DNA of 64,000 bases, taken from positions 203,916-267,915 of the forward strand of contig NZ_CANMTH010000006.1 in NCBI RefSeq assembly GCF_947500765.1, in the 5' to 3' direction. The notes beneath the pieces are model-generated. The model made no database searches and was not told the DNA's origin. It saw nothing but the letters and a program-made list of their open reading frames with translations. Position numbers and translations under genes: made by a program. How positions within the stretch are numbered: position 1 is the stretch's first letter; each line of letters starts with the position of its first letter. The stretch is from an uncultured Formosa sp. GTDB taxonomy: Bacteria > Bacteroidota > Bacteroidia > Flavobacteriales > Flavobacteriaceae. This document shows, piece by piece, positions 47,148 through 55,914 of this stretch.

Positions 47148-47275
47148 ATAAACCAAATCTAGCATGAATAAAAGAATGAACGAAGATTTTAAAATTTTGG
47201 AATAAACATGCGAGTGATTTAAGAATTACTCAAAGTGTTGATTTCAATTTGTTCGAATAAATTACTACAGCTAAC
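47138..47275 (+). mobile_element. Cassette 11: 138-bp body without convincing gene
   Basis: The unit from GTTAGCTGTA to TACAGCTAAC contains only a 13-codon frame (ATG 47164, MNKRMNEDFKILE) and a four-codon one. The matched ends show it is a complete cassette, so it is either non-coding, codes for a very small RNA or microprotein, or is a remnant of a deleted gene. Confidence 0.65.
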
Positions 47276-47402
47276 ACCTCATAAAACTTATTATTACCTC
47301 TAGCCTACTTGCTAAAATCCTATCGGATTTTCTGTCTGGTTTTTATTTACTAAATTGGGTGCTTAAATACGCCACTAATCACCAAAAAAACCGTTAGCAT
47401 TA
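47266..47402 (+). other. attC-like site, cassette 11/12 junction
   Basis: R'' TACAGCTAAC (47266-47275), long-subtype interior (TAGCCTACTTGCTAAAATCC, TATCGGATTTTC, TTTATTTACTAAATTGGG), R' GTTAGCATTA (47393-47402). Confidence 0.75.
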
Positions 47403-47421
47403 ATCGTGGCTAAAATTAAAA

Positions 47422-47691
47422 ATGAGAATTATGAGTAATTTAAAAAACATTAAATCGGCAATTGAAAATTATGCAAATGATTCAAATTTGACTGAATTAC
47501 AAATCATTGAGAAATTAGAAAATCATTACTTTAATAAAAAAGTAAACGAAAATTTAAGGCTGTATAAAAAAGGAAAGAAAAAAGTTAGCGATATAACTAA
47601 AGACTTAAAAATCTCGCCACGAAAATTTTACGCAATTTTAGAGAAAAAGAAAATAGAACATAAAAAATACAAAAAGAGTGATTTAAAATAA
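47422..47691 (+). CDS. Cassette 12: small basic helical protein
   Basis: An 89-aa (or 86-aa from ATG 47431) cytoplasmic protein, all helical and Lys-rich. The end KVSDITKDLKISPRKFYAIL reads like a helix-turn-helix (two short helices with a tight turn), so a DNA-binding role is possible. No family recognised. It begins 30 bases after the cassette boundary. Confidence 0.7.
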   Translation: MRIMSNLKNIKSAIENYANDSNLTELQIIEKLENHYFNKKVNENLRLYKKGKKKVSDITKDLKISPRKFYAILEKKKIEHKKYKKSDLK

Positions 47692-47699
47692 CGTCTAAC

Positions 47700-48115
47700 T
47701 TAACGTTTAGCTTGTATAATACATAGGTTTCATCATTTATTTTTTTTTGATTGAAACAGGCAAAATCTTGGCGCCTCATTGTTATTAAAAAAACGCATAT
47801 AAATATTTTCAACCCTGATTACACCCCAAAAAACAGGAATACACAAGTTGTATATTAGCCAATTACAACTGGGGGGTTTATGGTACAATCAGAATTCTTT
47901 TTCGGTCCCATTTGCAGAACATTTAATGAAAACCCTGAAAGTTCACGACATTATAAAGCTATTATATATTCTATTTGAAACCTATATTAAATCGATGACA
48001 TTTAAATATTTAACATACCATTATGGCAGTTATACTGCTTTTAAAAGATGGTTGTATTAAAAACTAATGCAACTACATTGAATAACAAACAACTTATAAT
48101 CAAAATATTAAAAAC
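47700..48115. other. Gene-free stretch after array 3
   Basis: It begins with a truncated attC (CTAAC ... TTGTATAATAC). A GTTTCATC / GATTGAAAC hairpin with an A/T-rich loop lies at about 47728-47757. A frame from 47848 with a TTG start gives 70 residues without any family match and is not called. Confidence 0.45.
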
Positions 48116-48616
48116 ATGAAAACTCGCATACACTTACTATTTTTTATAATTTCTTTTTTTGTATCCCACACGGCTGTTACACAAGAAAATTTAGAAAAAA
48201 CCAAAATAGTAACCACAGTATTTGATGCACTAAAAAAACAAGACGAAAAGAAATTTTTAAAGAGCTTACCAACTAAAGGAGACATTAAATATCTTATTCC
48301 CATAGCACAAGAAGCACAACCTAACGAAAACATTCCAGAAGCAGATTCGATAATTGCCAAATTTAAAATAAAAGCCATCGAAAATTTTAGAAAAGTAATT
48401 AAAAAAGGAACTGCTTTTGGTGTGCTGTGGGAAGATATCGTATTACAGAACGTAAAATATGAGGCTAACCCTGATCTTAATGTAAACATAGAGCGTGGCA
48501 ACTTTATCATGGAGTGCACGAGCTACGATAAACGTTTTCTAATTACAATGAAAAAATCTTCTAAAATACGTGGCACTTGGCGATTAATGAATACCATAAA
48601 ATTTACGCTTTTGTAA
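48116..48616 (+). CDS. Secreted protein of unknown function
   Basis: A 166-aa protein with a signal peptide (about 1-22, ending HTAVTQ). The first part is helical and charged (TKIVTTVFDALKKQDEKKFL), the last part strand-rich (ANPDLNVNIERGNFIMECTS, RFLITMKKSSKIRGTWRLMN), a plan like NTF2/DUF4878-type stress lipoproteins. Start ATG 48116 is supported by the signal peptide. Confidence 0.78.
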   Translation: MKTRIHLLFFIISFFVSHTAVTQENLEKTKIVTTVFDALKKQDEKKFLKSLPTKGDIKYLIPIAQEAQPNENIPEADSIIAKFKIKAIENFRKVIKKGTAFGVLWEDIVLQNVKYEANPDLNVNIERGNFIMECTSYDKRFLITMKKSSKIRGTWRLMNTIKFTLL

Positions 48617-48803
48617 TACGCTTTTATACCAGCCTTAGCAAAACAAATTATAAATGTTCTGAGTTTTTTATATATAACAACTTAAAAAAATCAGATATCA
48701 GGAAACACGACTTGATTATCGATTATATTTGTTCAGTATAACACGTTACCCATACTAAAATTAACAATCACACATCGTTTTATTTATTACTGATACAAAC
48801 ACA

Positions 48804-49049
48804 ATGATTATAGATCAAGATCAAAAATTTAAAGACGTACTTTCTAAAATAGAAGGCACAGTTAGTGAACAATGTTTTTTTAATACGTTCTTAGAATTGT
48901 ATCCAGAAGTTTGGAAAAAACATAAAATCACGTTTTCAAAATTTAGCAGAAGCAAACAATTTGGACAAACCATTCCGTTACCAAAACCGGAAGTCTCTTT
49001 ACGAAAAGAAATTAGACTATGGCTACAAAAAAACTATTATAGATCTTAA
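48804..49049 (+). CDS. Small protein of unknown function
   Basis: An 81-aa cytoplasmic protein (starts MIIDQDQKFKDVLSKIEGTV), basic in its C-terminal half, no motif. A possible worn attC core CACGTTACCC lies about 55 bases upstream (48751) and a degenerate attC downstream (49343-49480), so it may be an old cassette gene. Confidence 0.6.
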   Translation: MIIDQDQKFKDVLSKIEGTVSEQCFFNTFLELYPEVWKKHKITFSKFSRSKQFGQTIPLPKPEVSLRKEIRLWLQKNYYRS

Positions 49050-49342
49050 AGTCTATTCAAAGAAAAGTAATTAAAACATTCCAATTATTAGGATAACCAA
49101 ATCTTCTTATATTCTAATATAGAAACTAAATAAATTTGTCCAATCGATACTCTGAACCAAATTGATTAAAAATCATGACTTACCAACCAATAGAGTTTAT
49201 TAGTCATTTACTTAAAGGCTATATTTAACTATGGCATATTTAAAGACGAGACAAAAAATCATGACCGTTTTTAAACACCACACGACTTAAAACCATTACA
49301 CACACCTGTATATCAACACTTAACCCTATATAAAAACGTTTA

Positions 49343-49480
49343 AAACACAACACATTATATAAAAAATTGTTATTTTTAGCTTAACCAATGTAAGTTGTTT
49401 TATTTGCTAACGCAGTTCGTTGCGGTCTTGTTCTTCGAGAAAAACTCTCGTACACAAACTCGGTACTTTTTAAAGACTAA
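49343..49480 (+). other. Degenerate attC-like site
   Basis: Left part AAAACACAAC-ACATTATATAAAAAATTG, interior hairpin TTGTTCTTCGAGAAAAACTC followed by TCGTACACAAACTCGG (compare CTCGCACACAAAACCG elsewhere), right arm TACTTTTTAAAGAC. The GTTR core has gone. Confidence 0.52.
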
Positions 49481-49512
49481 AACAGTGGTATACTATAAAA
49501 AACATAAACGGC

Positions 49513-50274
49513 ATGTTTTATAATGGAGCTAATTGTGATATCTATATTGGTAAAGGAGCAGGAAAAAAACTCTTAGCGGATATTAGAAATGCAAGAAAAT
49601 CTATTAAAATCGTATCTCCATATTTATCTCCTCTTTTAATCACAGAATTAATAAAATTAAAAAAAAGGAACTTAGAAGTTGAGTTAATAACTACAGACAA
49701 TATTGAAGACTTTAATGAAAGTTATAAAAAAAACATTCACAAACTAATTAAACAAAATATAGAAACAGACTATATTGCTGTTAAAAAACGTCAAAAATGG
49801 AAAGACCTTACTGAAATTTTAACATATATTGAACTAGGGCTTTTAACACTATTAACAGGTATAATATATTACATTAAAGACGTTAAAGTTGCTTTTGGAC
49901 TACTACCTATTGTCATTATTTTTTTAATTATAAAGCGCTATAAAAACAAGATTAAGCATATTCGAATTTATACATATTGGTATTCTCAATTATTCCCTTT
50001 TAAAGTCTATATGTCTCCTAACAAAACAAAATTAAGTAACACTTTTATACATAGTAAGATTTATTTAATAGACGACAAAATAGCATATATGGGATCTTTA
50101 AATTTTACTTCAAGTGGAACAAAACATAATTATGAAACGAGAATACGCACAGAAGATTTAAACGCAATAAAAGAAATTAAATATGAAATTTACCAACTCA
50201 TGAATCATGCTCATTTACCAGAAAGAGATCTTCAGCGTTGGGGAAAACAATTATATCAAGAACCCATTAATTAA
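49513..50274 (+). CDS. Phospholipase D-like protein with internal membrane segments
   Basis: A 253-aa protein. An N-terminal half-site (GAGKKLLADIRNARKSIKIV) leads a PLD-like fold. Two membrane segments interrupt it (about 105-121 and 124-141). The C-terminal HKD motif is complete: HSKIYLIDDKIAYMGSLNFT (His near 182). Only one HKD motif is present, so activity probably needs a dimer. It is flanked by a worn attC on the left and a truncated one on the right, so it is likely an old cassette gene. Such membrane-linked PLD-like proteins also appear in defence contexts; that role is unproven. Confidence 0.83.
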   Translation: MFYNGANCDIYIGKGAGKKLLADIRNARKSIKIVSPYLSPLLITELIKLKKRNLEVELITTDNIEDFNESYKKNIHKLIKQNIETDYIAVKKRQKWKDLTEILTYIELGLLTLLTGIIYYIKDVKVAFGLLPIVIIFLIIKRYKNKIKHIRIYTYWYSQLFPFKVYMSPNKTKLSNTFIHSKIYLIDDKIAYMGSLNFTSSGTKHNYETRIRTEDLNAIKEIKYEIYQLMNHAHLPERDLQRWGKQLYQEPIN

Positions 50275-50280
50275 AAGAAT

Positions 50281-50345
50281 ACTGCTAACAATGTTTACAT
50301 TATTACTCTATAAATAGCCTACCTTCTTAGACATATATGTTGTAA
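50281..50345 (+). other. Truncated attC-like site after the PLD-like gene
   Basis: R'' ACTGCTAAC followed by AATGTTTACATTATTACTCT and ATAGCCTACCTTCTTAGACA, like the left half of the long subtype; the right half is missing. Confidence 0.5.
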
Positions 50346-50439
50346 TAAATTTGACTAAAACGATATGAAGTACAATGTAATTATTTTAATTTCTATTTAG
50401 ATATTGTATTAAAATAATCCTGTATATCTGATAAAAAAG

Positions 50440-50453
50440 ACAGACTTGTCTGT
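50440..50453. promoter_or_regulatory. TetR operator upstream of tetR-type gene
   Basis: Dyad ACAGACTTGTCTGT, 30 bases before the regulator start. A promoter-like TATATTTG (50471-50478) lies between it and the ATG. The same half-site occurs in the operator at 51063. Confidence 0.75.
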
Positions 50454-50482
50454 TTTGTAAAATATTTTAATATATTTGCATC

Positions 50483-51046
50483 ATGAAACACGCCGATGTA
50501 AAACATAGAATTACAGAAACTGCCTCTTATTTATTTTATAAAAATGGGTATAATTCTACAGGTATCAATCAAATTATTGCAGAAGCAGGAATTGCAAAGG
50601 CGACCCTTTACAATCATTTTAAATCCAAAGAAGAGATTTGTCTGGCGTATCTTCAACATAAAAACATCAATTTTCTAGAGGATTTTGAAAATTTCACAAC
50701 GTCAAAACCAAAAGGAAAAGATCAAATATTAGCCATTTTTGATTTTCTTAAATTGTTTTATCAAGATAAAGATTTTAATGGCTGTTGGTGTATTAAAACC
50801 GTTTCAGAAATTCCAAAAGAAAACGAGATCATAAGAAACGAAATTCAATCTCAAAAAAACGATTTTATTGCGCTTATCGCCAAACTTATTACCAATAATT
50901 TAGAGACTATTAAAAGTGAGCAAGTAAATTCCCTTGCAAGACAAATATACTTACTCTACGAAAGTGCTGTTGGCGAAAGCCACTTACACCAAGAAGATTG
51001 GCCTATTCTAGAATCAAAAAATTTATGTGAAAAAATAATCACTTAA
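50483..51046 (+). CDS. TetR-family transcriptional regulator
   Basis: A 187-aa repressor. The N-terminal HTH domain (about 8-55) has TASYLFYKNGYNSTGINQII, AEAGIAKATLYNHF and KSKEEICLAYL, typical for the family. The ligand domain (60-187) has AcrR-like helices ending in LLYESAVGESHLHQEDWPIL. Palindromes with GACAGAC/GTCTGTC half-sites lie just upstream of it (50440) and just upstream of the next gene (51063), so it most likely represses itself and the downstream SDR gene. Start ATG 50483 closely follows the promoter-like TATATTTG. Confidence 0.92.
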   Translation: MKHADVKHRITETASYLFYKNGYNSTGINQIIAEAGIAKATLYNHFKSKEEICLAYLQHKNINFLEDFENFTTSKPKGKDQILAIFDFLKLFYQDKDFNGCWCIKTVSEIPKENEIIRNEIQSQKNDFIALIAKLITNNLETIKSEQVNSLARQIYLLYESAVGESHLHQEDWPILESKNLCEKIIT

Positions 51047-51062
51047 AAAAATTTGCACAAAC

Positions 51063-51084
51063 ACAGACAGACTGGTCTGTCTGT
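51063..51084. promoter_or_regulatory. TetR operator upstream of the SDR gene
   Basis: Twenty-two-base dyad, arms ACAGACAGAC and GTCTGTCTGT around a TG centre, in the 61-base gap between regulator and SDR genes. Confidence 0.82.
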
Positions 51085-51107
51085 AATACACAATTAAAAT
51101 AAATACA

Positions 51108-51854
51108 ATGAAAGAATTTGAAAACAAAGTAGCCTTAGTAATTGGAGGAACAAGCGGCATAGGTAATGCCACAACAAATGCCTTATTAGAAGGTGGAGCA
51201 ACCGTACATGTAGTGGGTAGAAATACTGATAAAATTGCCGATGCACCAAACTTGGTTAAACACACAGCAAACATCTCTAATACCATTGAAGTGGATGCTT
51301 TAATCGCTAAAATTGATGCTTTAAATAACTTAGATTATTTGGTAAATGCTTCTGGAATTTTTGGTCCAAAACCGTTTTTAGACCATACTATGGAAGACTA
51401 TAATTCGTATTTAGATTTAAATAGAGGCTTCTTTTTTATCACACAAAGCGCGGCTAGAAAGATGAAAGCAACTCAAGGTGGAGCTATTGTAAATGTTGGA
51501 TCTATGTGGGCAAAACAAGCCATAAAAGCAACACCTTCTACAGCGTATTCTATGCAAAAAGCAGGTTTACATTCGCTAACACAACATTTGGCTATGGAAT
51601 TAGCTGAAGACAACATTCGTGTAAACGCGGTCTCTCCTGCCCTAGTAAACACGCCTGTTTATCATGGTGTTTTTGGTAGCGAAGAAGCGGCTAAAGAAGC
51701 GCTGGTTGGCTTTAACGGTTTTCATCCTATAGGTCGTTTTGGTGAGTCTGAAGATATTGCCAATAGTATTGTCTTTTTATTATCAGACAAAGCGGCTTGG
51801 GTTACAGGTGCTATTTGGGATACCGATGGTGGTGTTATGGCTGGTAGAAATTAA
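51108..51854 (+). CDS. SDR-family oxidoreductase
   Basis: A 248-aa classical short-chain dehydrogenase. The cofactor loop is GGTSGIGN (about 14-21), NASG at about 80-83, the active-site Ser region VGSMW, catalytic YSMQK (Tyr/Lys about 144-148) and the C-terminal [17 protein letters not shown]. Ser/Tyr/Lys are all present. Arg after HVVG in the second strand (GRN) suggests NADPH. It is likely controlled by the TetR repressor upstream and may detoxify the inducer (inference). Confidence 0.92.
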   Translation: MKEFENKVALVIGGTSGIGNATTNALLEGGATVHVVGRNTDKIADAPNLVKHTANISNTIEVDALIAKIDALNNLDYLVNASGIFGPKPFLDHTMEDYNSYLDLNRGFFFITQSAARKMKATQGGAIVNVGSMWAKQAIKATPSTAYSMQKAGLHSLTQHLAMELAEDNIRVNAVSPALVNTPVYHGVFGSEEAAKEALVGFNGFHPIGRFGESEDIANSIVFLLSDKAAWVTGAIWDTDGGVMAGRN

Positions 51855-51863
51855 TAAAAAAAC

Positions 51864-51904
51864 AAAAAGTCTTAGTGAATATAAAGAGTCACTAAGACTT
51901 TTTT
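51864..51904 (+). terminator. Terminator of the SDR gene
   Basis: Perfect 15-bp stem AAAAAGTCTTAGTGA / TCACTAAGACTTTTT with a 10-base loop. Confidence 0.92.
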
Positions 51905-51949
51905 ATAACTACGTATTGTCTAGCAGTACACTAATTTAAAATTAAGAAT

Positions 51950-52930
51950 ATGAAAAATATAATCGTAGCATTAAGTGTTGTTTTTCTTTTTATGTCTTGT
52001 AAAGAGAAGGTAAAAACAGAAACGGATCGTATATCTAAAACTACAACATCCAAGATTACAAGTGAAAAATCAACATTAAAATATAAAACATTAGCTGTAA
52101 ACGGTGTAAACATAGCTTATAGAGAAGCTGGTAATCCGGAGCATCCAACTATAGTACTGCTACATGGTTTTCCGGCATCATCGTATCAATATCGAAAAGT
52201 GCTAGCGCAACTCGCTGATGAGTTTCATTTAATTGCGCCTGACTATCCTGGTTTTGGTAATAGTGATTTTCCGAGTTCTGAAACGTTTAGGTATACGTTT
52301 GATAATATGGCAACTACTATGGATTCGTTTTTAGAACAAAAGGGGATTAATTCTTATGCGATAATGATTCAAGATTATGGCGCACCTATTGGTTTTAGAT
52401 TAGCAACAGCTCACCCCGAACGCATAACAGCCATCATCAACCAAAATGGAAATGCTTACGAAGAAGGTTTAGGAGAAGCTTGGGCTGGAATAAGAGCACT
52501 TTGGAAAGATAGAACCAAAGAAACGGAAGACGCTTTGTTATCTGCATTTTCTTTAGAAGGTTTAAAATGGCAATACACTCACGGCGTTAGAGATATAGAA
52601 ACAGTAGATCCAGACACTTATAATTTAGATTTCTTAAGACTGTCTAGACCAAACGCACATGCTGTAAATTTAGATTTGTTTTACGACTACCAAAATAACG
52701 TAAAACTATACCCAAAATGGCAACAGTATTTAAGAGACCACCAACCTCCATTACTAATTGTTTGGGGTAAAAATGATGCTTTTTTCCCTGAAAGTGGTGC
52801 CGAAGCGTTTAAAAAAGATGTCAAAAACATAGACTATAATATCTACGATACCGGACATTTTGCTTTAGAAGAAGATGGTGATGTTATTATTGAAAAAATA
52901 AGAAGTTTCATGAGAAAGCAACACAAATAA
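51950..52930 (+). CDS. Alpha/beta hydrolase lipoprotein 1 (haloalkane dehalogenase/epoxide hydrolase type)
   Basis: A 326-aa lipoprotein (signal ending LFMSC, Cys17). The fold motifs are LLHGFPASSYQYR (oxyanion HG), the nucleophile elbow IQDYGAPIG with Asp as nucleophile (about 142), PNAHAVNLDLFYDYQNNVKL and the catalytic His in DTGHFALEEDG. An Asp nucleophile is the mark of the epoxide-hydrolase/dehalogenase branch. It is followed after 42 bases by a paralogue with the same motifs, so the two are a tandem duplication in one operon. Confidence 0.9.
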   Translation: MKNIIVALSVVFLFMSCKEKVKTETDRISKTTTSKITSEKSTLKYKTLAVNGVNIAYREAGNPEHPTIVLLHGFPASSYQYRKVLAQLADEFHLIAPDYPGFGNSDFPSSETFRYTFDNMATTMDSFLEQKGINSYAIMIQDYGAPIGFRLATAHPERITAIINQNGNAYEEGLGEAWAGIRALWKDRTKETEDALLSAFSLEGLKWQYTHGVRDIETVDPDTYNLDFLRLSRPNAHAVNLDLFYDYQNNVKLYPKWQQYLRDHQPPLLIVWGKNDAFFPESGAEAFKKDVKNIDYNIYDTGHFALEEDGDVIIEKIRSFMRKQHK

Positions 52931-52972
52931 TCACGTCTAAATTAAGAACAACTTTGAATTTAAAACACAGCA

Positions 52973-53956
52973 ATGAAACAATTAGTCCTCATTTTCCTTA
53001 TTGCACTATCTTTATTGGCTTGTAATAATGTAACAAAAGCGCCTTCTGAAGCCCACAACAATAATGCGTTTTTTTTACCACCGCCAACCACTTATAATTA
53101 TACTGCTATTGACAGTGTAAAACTGTTTTACAGAGAGGCCGGAAATAGAAACAACCCAACAATTGTATTACTGCATGGTTATCCGTCGTCTTCACATTCA
53201 TACAGAAACCTAATCCCTATGTTGGCTACGCATTACCATGTAATTGCACCAGACAATTTAGGGTCTGGTTACAGCACACATTTAGACCCAACAACAACAA
53301 AGTACACTTTTGATATGTTGGCAGATTATACAGAAAAGCTCATTAACACCCTACAAATTAAGAATTATGTTATGTACATGCAAGATTTTGGTGCTCCTGT
53401 TGGATATCGCATAATGATGAAAAACCCAAAACGTATTCAAGCTTTAATTGTACAGAATGCCAATGCCTATTTAGATGGATTAACCCCAAAACGACAAAAC
53501 TTTTTTAGAACCGCGCAAACAGATACCTCACAAGAAAAGCACGATTTTTTATATGGCTTAACCAGTAAAGATGCGATAATTAATAAACAATATGTATTTG
53601 ATTTAGATAGTACAAATATCAACATTCAAAGTCCGGATGCGTGGACGCACGATTTGGCATTTCTAAGGTCTAAAAAAGACCGAGACATTCAAGTACAGCT
53701 TTTTAAAGATTATAATACCAATATAATACGTTATCCAAAATGGCAACACATGCTGAAAGACAACCAACCTAAAACATTAATAGTTTGGGGTAAAAAAGAT
53801 TTAAAATTTAACTACAAAGGTGCAGAAGCTTATTTAAGAGATTTACCAAATGCTGAGTTGCATTTACTAGATGCGGGACATTTTGCAGCTGAAGAAAAAA
53901 CAAGAGATATCGCTAAGCTTATTTTAGAGTTTTTATCTAAAAACGGAATAGAATAA
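52973..53956 (+). CDS. Alpha/beta hydrolase lipoprotein 2 (paralogue of the preceding gene)
   Basis: A 327-aa lipoprotein (signal ending LSLLAC, Cys17) aligned over its full length with the 51950 product: LLHGYPSSSHSYR, MQDFGAPVG with Asp nucleophile (about 144), FKDYNTNIIRYPKWQHMLKD and the His in DAGHFAAEEKT. The catalytic set is intact. The cap region differs, so substrates may have diverged. Confidence 0.9.
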   Translation: MKQLVLIFLIALSLLACNNVTKAPSEAHNNNAFFLPPPTTYNYTAIDSVKLFYREAGNRNNPTIVLLHGYPSSSHSYRNLIPMLATHYHVIAPDNLGSGYSTHLDPTTTKYTFDMLADYTEKLINTLQIKNYVMYMQDFGAPVGYRIMMKNPKRIQALIVQNANAYLDGLTPKRQNFFRTAQTDTSQEKHDFLYGLTSKDAIINKQYVFDLDSTNINIQSPDAWTHDLAFLRSKKDRDIQVQLFKDYNTNIIRYPKWQHMLKDNQPKTLIVWGKKDLKFNYKGAEAYLRDLPNAELHLLDAGHFAAEEKTRDIAKLILEFLSKNGIE

Positions 53957-54086
53957 TGCACTATAAACAATTATTTGGAAGCATCTTGCGTAGCATCATC
54001 CAATAAAAACAGATTAAACACGATGGTTTATAATTTCATAAAAAAACAATTAAATAAAAAACGCTAGATTACACTCTAAAAACACC

Positions 54087-54881
54087 ATGCAGCACATCTC
54101 AATAAAATTATCCGTATTATTAATCTTATTTTTCACGATATCAAGTTGTAAACAATCTGAAGAAAAGGACCATTCTGAAAAAAGAATAAAAAATGAAGTT
54201 TTAGTTTTAGGAACAATCCACGGAGGTCACCTTACCGATAGTGTTTATAATACAGACTATTTAAAAAAGTTAATTATACAAATACATCCAGATTATATAT
54301 TAACCGAGATTCCACCAAAACTTTTTAAAACAGCTATGGATGGGTTTAAGAGAGACGATAGTATTTCTGAACCTCGTACCATGCGTTTTCCTGAATATGT
54401 AGATGTTGTGTTTCCATTATCAAAGCAAATGGATTTTGAAATTATTCCAACAGCTGGATGGACAAAATCTATGGCAACTCAGCGTGGAAAACAATTAAGA
54501 GCTATTCGTCAAGATTCATCTAGAATAAATGATTGGACTGAATATATAAAAGGAAATAAACTTTCAGATTCATTATATAAAGCTAGTGGAAAAGTAAACG
54601 ATCCTTATTTTATACATACCAATAAATATGATAGCATTCAAGATTTAGGATTACAGCCTTATAATAAATTATTTAATGACGAACTTGGTCTTGGAGGTTG
54701 GGAAAATATTAATATCGCACATTATTGGAATATTGAAAAAGCATTAGAAAAATACCGTTATCAAGGAAAGCGAATACTAATTACTTATGGCGCTGGACAT
54801 AAAGGTTGGTTTTTAAGGGAATTACGTAAACGTGATGATATTGAATTATTAGAGATGAAACCCTTTTTAGATGCAATCTAA
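54087..54881 (+). CDS. TraB/GumN-like lipoprotein
   Basis: A 264-aa lipoprotein (signal ending TISSC, Cys20). The start VLVLGTIHGGH, then PDYILTEIPPKLF, and the end LITYGAGHKGWFLRELRKRD match the order of the TraB/Tiki-like motifs (G-T-x-H, E-x-P/E, G-x-G-H). In the family the two motif histidines line a metal site used for peptide cleavage or binding. A left-half attC remnant about 130 bases downstream (55015) suggests it may once have been a cassette gene. Confidence 0.75.
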   Translation: MQHISIKLSVLLILFFTISSCKQSEEKDHSEKRIKNEVLVLGTIHGGHLTDSVYNTDYLKKLIIQIHPDYILTEIPPKLFKTAMDGFKRDDSISEPRTMRFPEYVDVVFPLSKQMDFEIIPTAGWTKSMATQRGKQLRAIRQDSSRINDWTEYIKGNKLSDSLYKASGKVNDPYFIHTNKYDSIQDLGLQPYNKLFNDELGLGGWENINIAHYWNIEKALEKYRYQGKRILITYGAGHKGWFLRELRKRDDIELLEMKPFLDAI

Positions 54882-55014
54882 TCTCCCCTTTAAATATAAA
54901 ACGTATGTTTAAAAGCTGTCTTTATTAAAACAAAGAGTCTGATTTTCTTACAAAAATAATATTTATTAAAGACAAAAATATTGTAATAAAAGAGTATTAC
55001 AAGAACTAAAACTA

Positions 55015-55075
55015 TTACCTACACCATATATAATTAATGGCTTACTTCTAGCCTATTTACAAAATTATAATATAT
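55015..55075 (+). other. attC remnant (left half)
   Basis: TTACCTACACCATATATAAT then TTAATGGCTTACTTCTAGCC, close to the left half of the long subtype (YAAC changed to CTAC). No right half. Confidence 0.52.
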
Positions 55076-55149
55076 TTTATATTCAATTTGTTTGTGTTAT
55101 ATTAAACACTAAAACACCACAAAATCACAGATAAACACATTAACATATA

Positions 55150-55180
55150 TACCGTAAGATCTTTATAAATCTTACGGTAT
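55150..55180. terminator. Hairpin terminator upstream of array 4
   Basis: Perfect stem TACCGTAAGAT / ATCTTACGGTA around a 9-base loop, followed by a T-rich end; T/A-rich on both sides. Confidence 0.75.
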
Positions 55181-55208
55181 TATTATTTAAACAATCTAAA
55201 TATCAGAA

Positions 55209-55321
55209 TTTTACGGAAAAACCGTAATTATAATTCTTAATAAAGTAATATATTTATTGTATTAACAATATCCCTTTATTTACTCCGGATATAAGGATCT
55301 TTAGTTTTGATAAAAGGAGTT
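55209..55321 (+). promoter_or_regulatory. attI/Pc-like element 4
   Basis: Hairpin TTACGG-AAAAA-CCGTAA, then AATAAAGTAATATATTTATT, ATTAACAATATCC...GGATATAAGGAT, a promoter-like TAGTTTTG with TTA 19 bases upstream, and GATAAAAGGAGTT ending at the cassette boundary (55319-55321). Closest to element 5. Confidence 0.7.
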
Positions 55322-55336
55322 GTAGCAAATACGAAA

Positions 55337-55906
55337 ATGAACAGTACATATCATAAAATTATAGCATTTGGAATTTTAATTTTGGTTTTTACGACCTGTA
55401 AAGCACAAACAAATGAAAGTCCTAATCCGAAAATAAACTCTGAAAATTATTACGAATATTTTCACTCTGGCGGAACAACAAAAACGACAACGAATTGGTT
55501 ACGAAGACACGAAGCTGTTCCAATTATTATTGACGAATTGGAAAAACTCGGATTTGAAACAAAACAATATATATTATTCGAATTGGAAAACGAAGAAGAA
55601 ATAATACTTGATGTTTATAATCGTGAAAAGAACTTTGGTGTAGTTTTCAATACTGGACACTTTGCTTTTCCGAATAAAACTCAAAGAAATAGTCGGATTT
55701 ATAATCAAGACAAGTTCAAAATATCAGGAAGTTTAGGTCGGAGAAAAGTTTATAAAGAATTACCAAAAAACATTATTGTTCATCAAGAAACTTGGTATTG
55801 GTATCAAACTCAAAGTAGTCCGAATGACAAACTGCTGAATAAGAAAACGGCTGAAAATATTTTACGAGAAGATATCAGAAAACAATTAGCTGAATTGAGA
55901 AACTAA
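55337..55906 (+). CDS. Cassette 13: lipoprotein of unknown function
   Basis: A 189-aa lipoprotein from ATG 55337; an in-frame TTG at 55307 lies inside the attI-like element. The signal ends LVFTTC (Cys about 20). The mature part has WLRRHEAVPIIIDELEKLGF and a strand-rich middle (EEIILDVYNREKNFGVVFNT), then a basic C-terminal helix. No family recognised. Sole gene of a cassette with perfectly matched ends, directly behind attI-like element 4. Confidence 0.78.
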   Translation: MNSTYHKIIAFGILILVFTTCKAQTNESPNPKINSENYYEYFHSGGTTKTTTNWLRRHEAVPIIIDELEKLGFETKQYILFELENEEEIILDVYNREKNFGVVFNTGHFAFPNKTQRNSRIYNQDKFKISGSLGRRKVYKELPKNIIVHQETWYWYQTQSSPNDKLLNKKTAENILREDIRKQLAELRN

Positions 55907-55914
55907 AAAAGTAC

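Larger units (their letters stand above)
45572..47699 (+). mobile_element. Cassette array 3 (three cassettes)
   Basis: Cassette 10 (from 45572): GTTGTAGTG / CACCACAAC (8/9), two genes. Cassette 11 (47138): GTTAGCTGTA / TACAGCTAAC, 10/10, only 138 bp from its start to its R''. Cassette 12 (from 47393) starts GTTAGCATTA; its end CGTCTAAC keeps only the five core bases, and its attC is truncated. Confidence 0.78.

Noticed and set aside
47848..48060. 70-codon frame with TTG start
   Set aside because: Unusual aromatic-rich composition, no recognisable family, non-ATG start, and next to truncated attC debris; not supported as a gene.
55307..55336. Upstream TTG start for the cassette 13 gene
   Set aside because: It would place the first codons inside the attI-like element and in front of a clear lipoprotein signal starting at ATG 55337.
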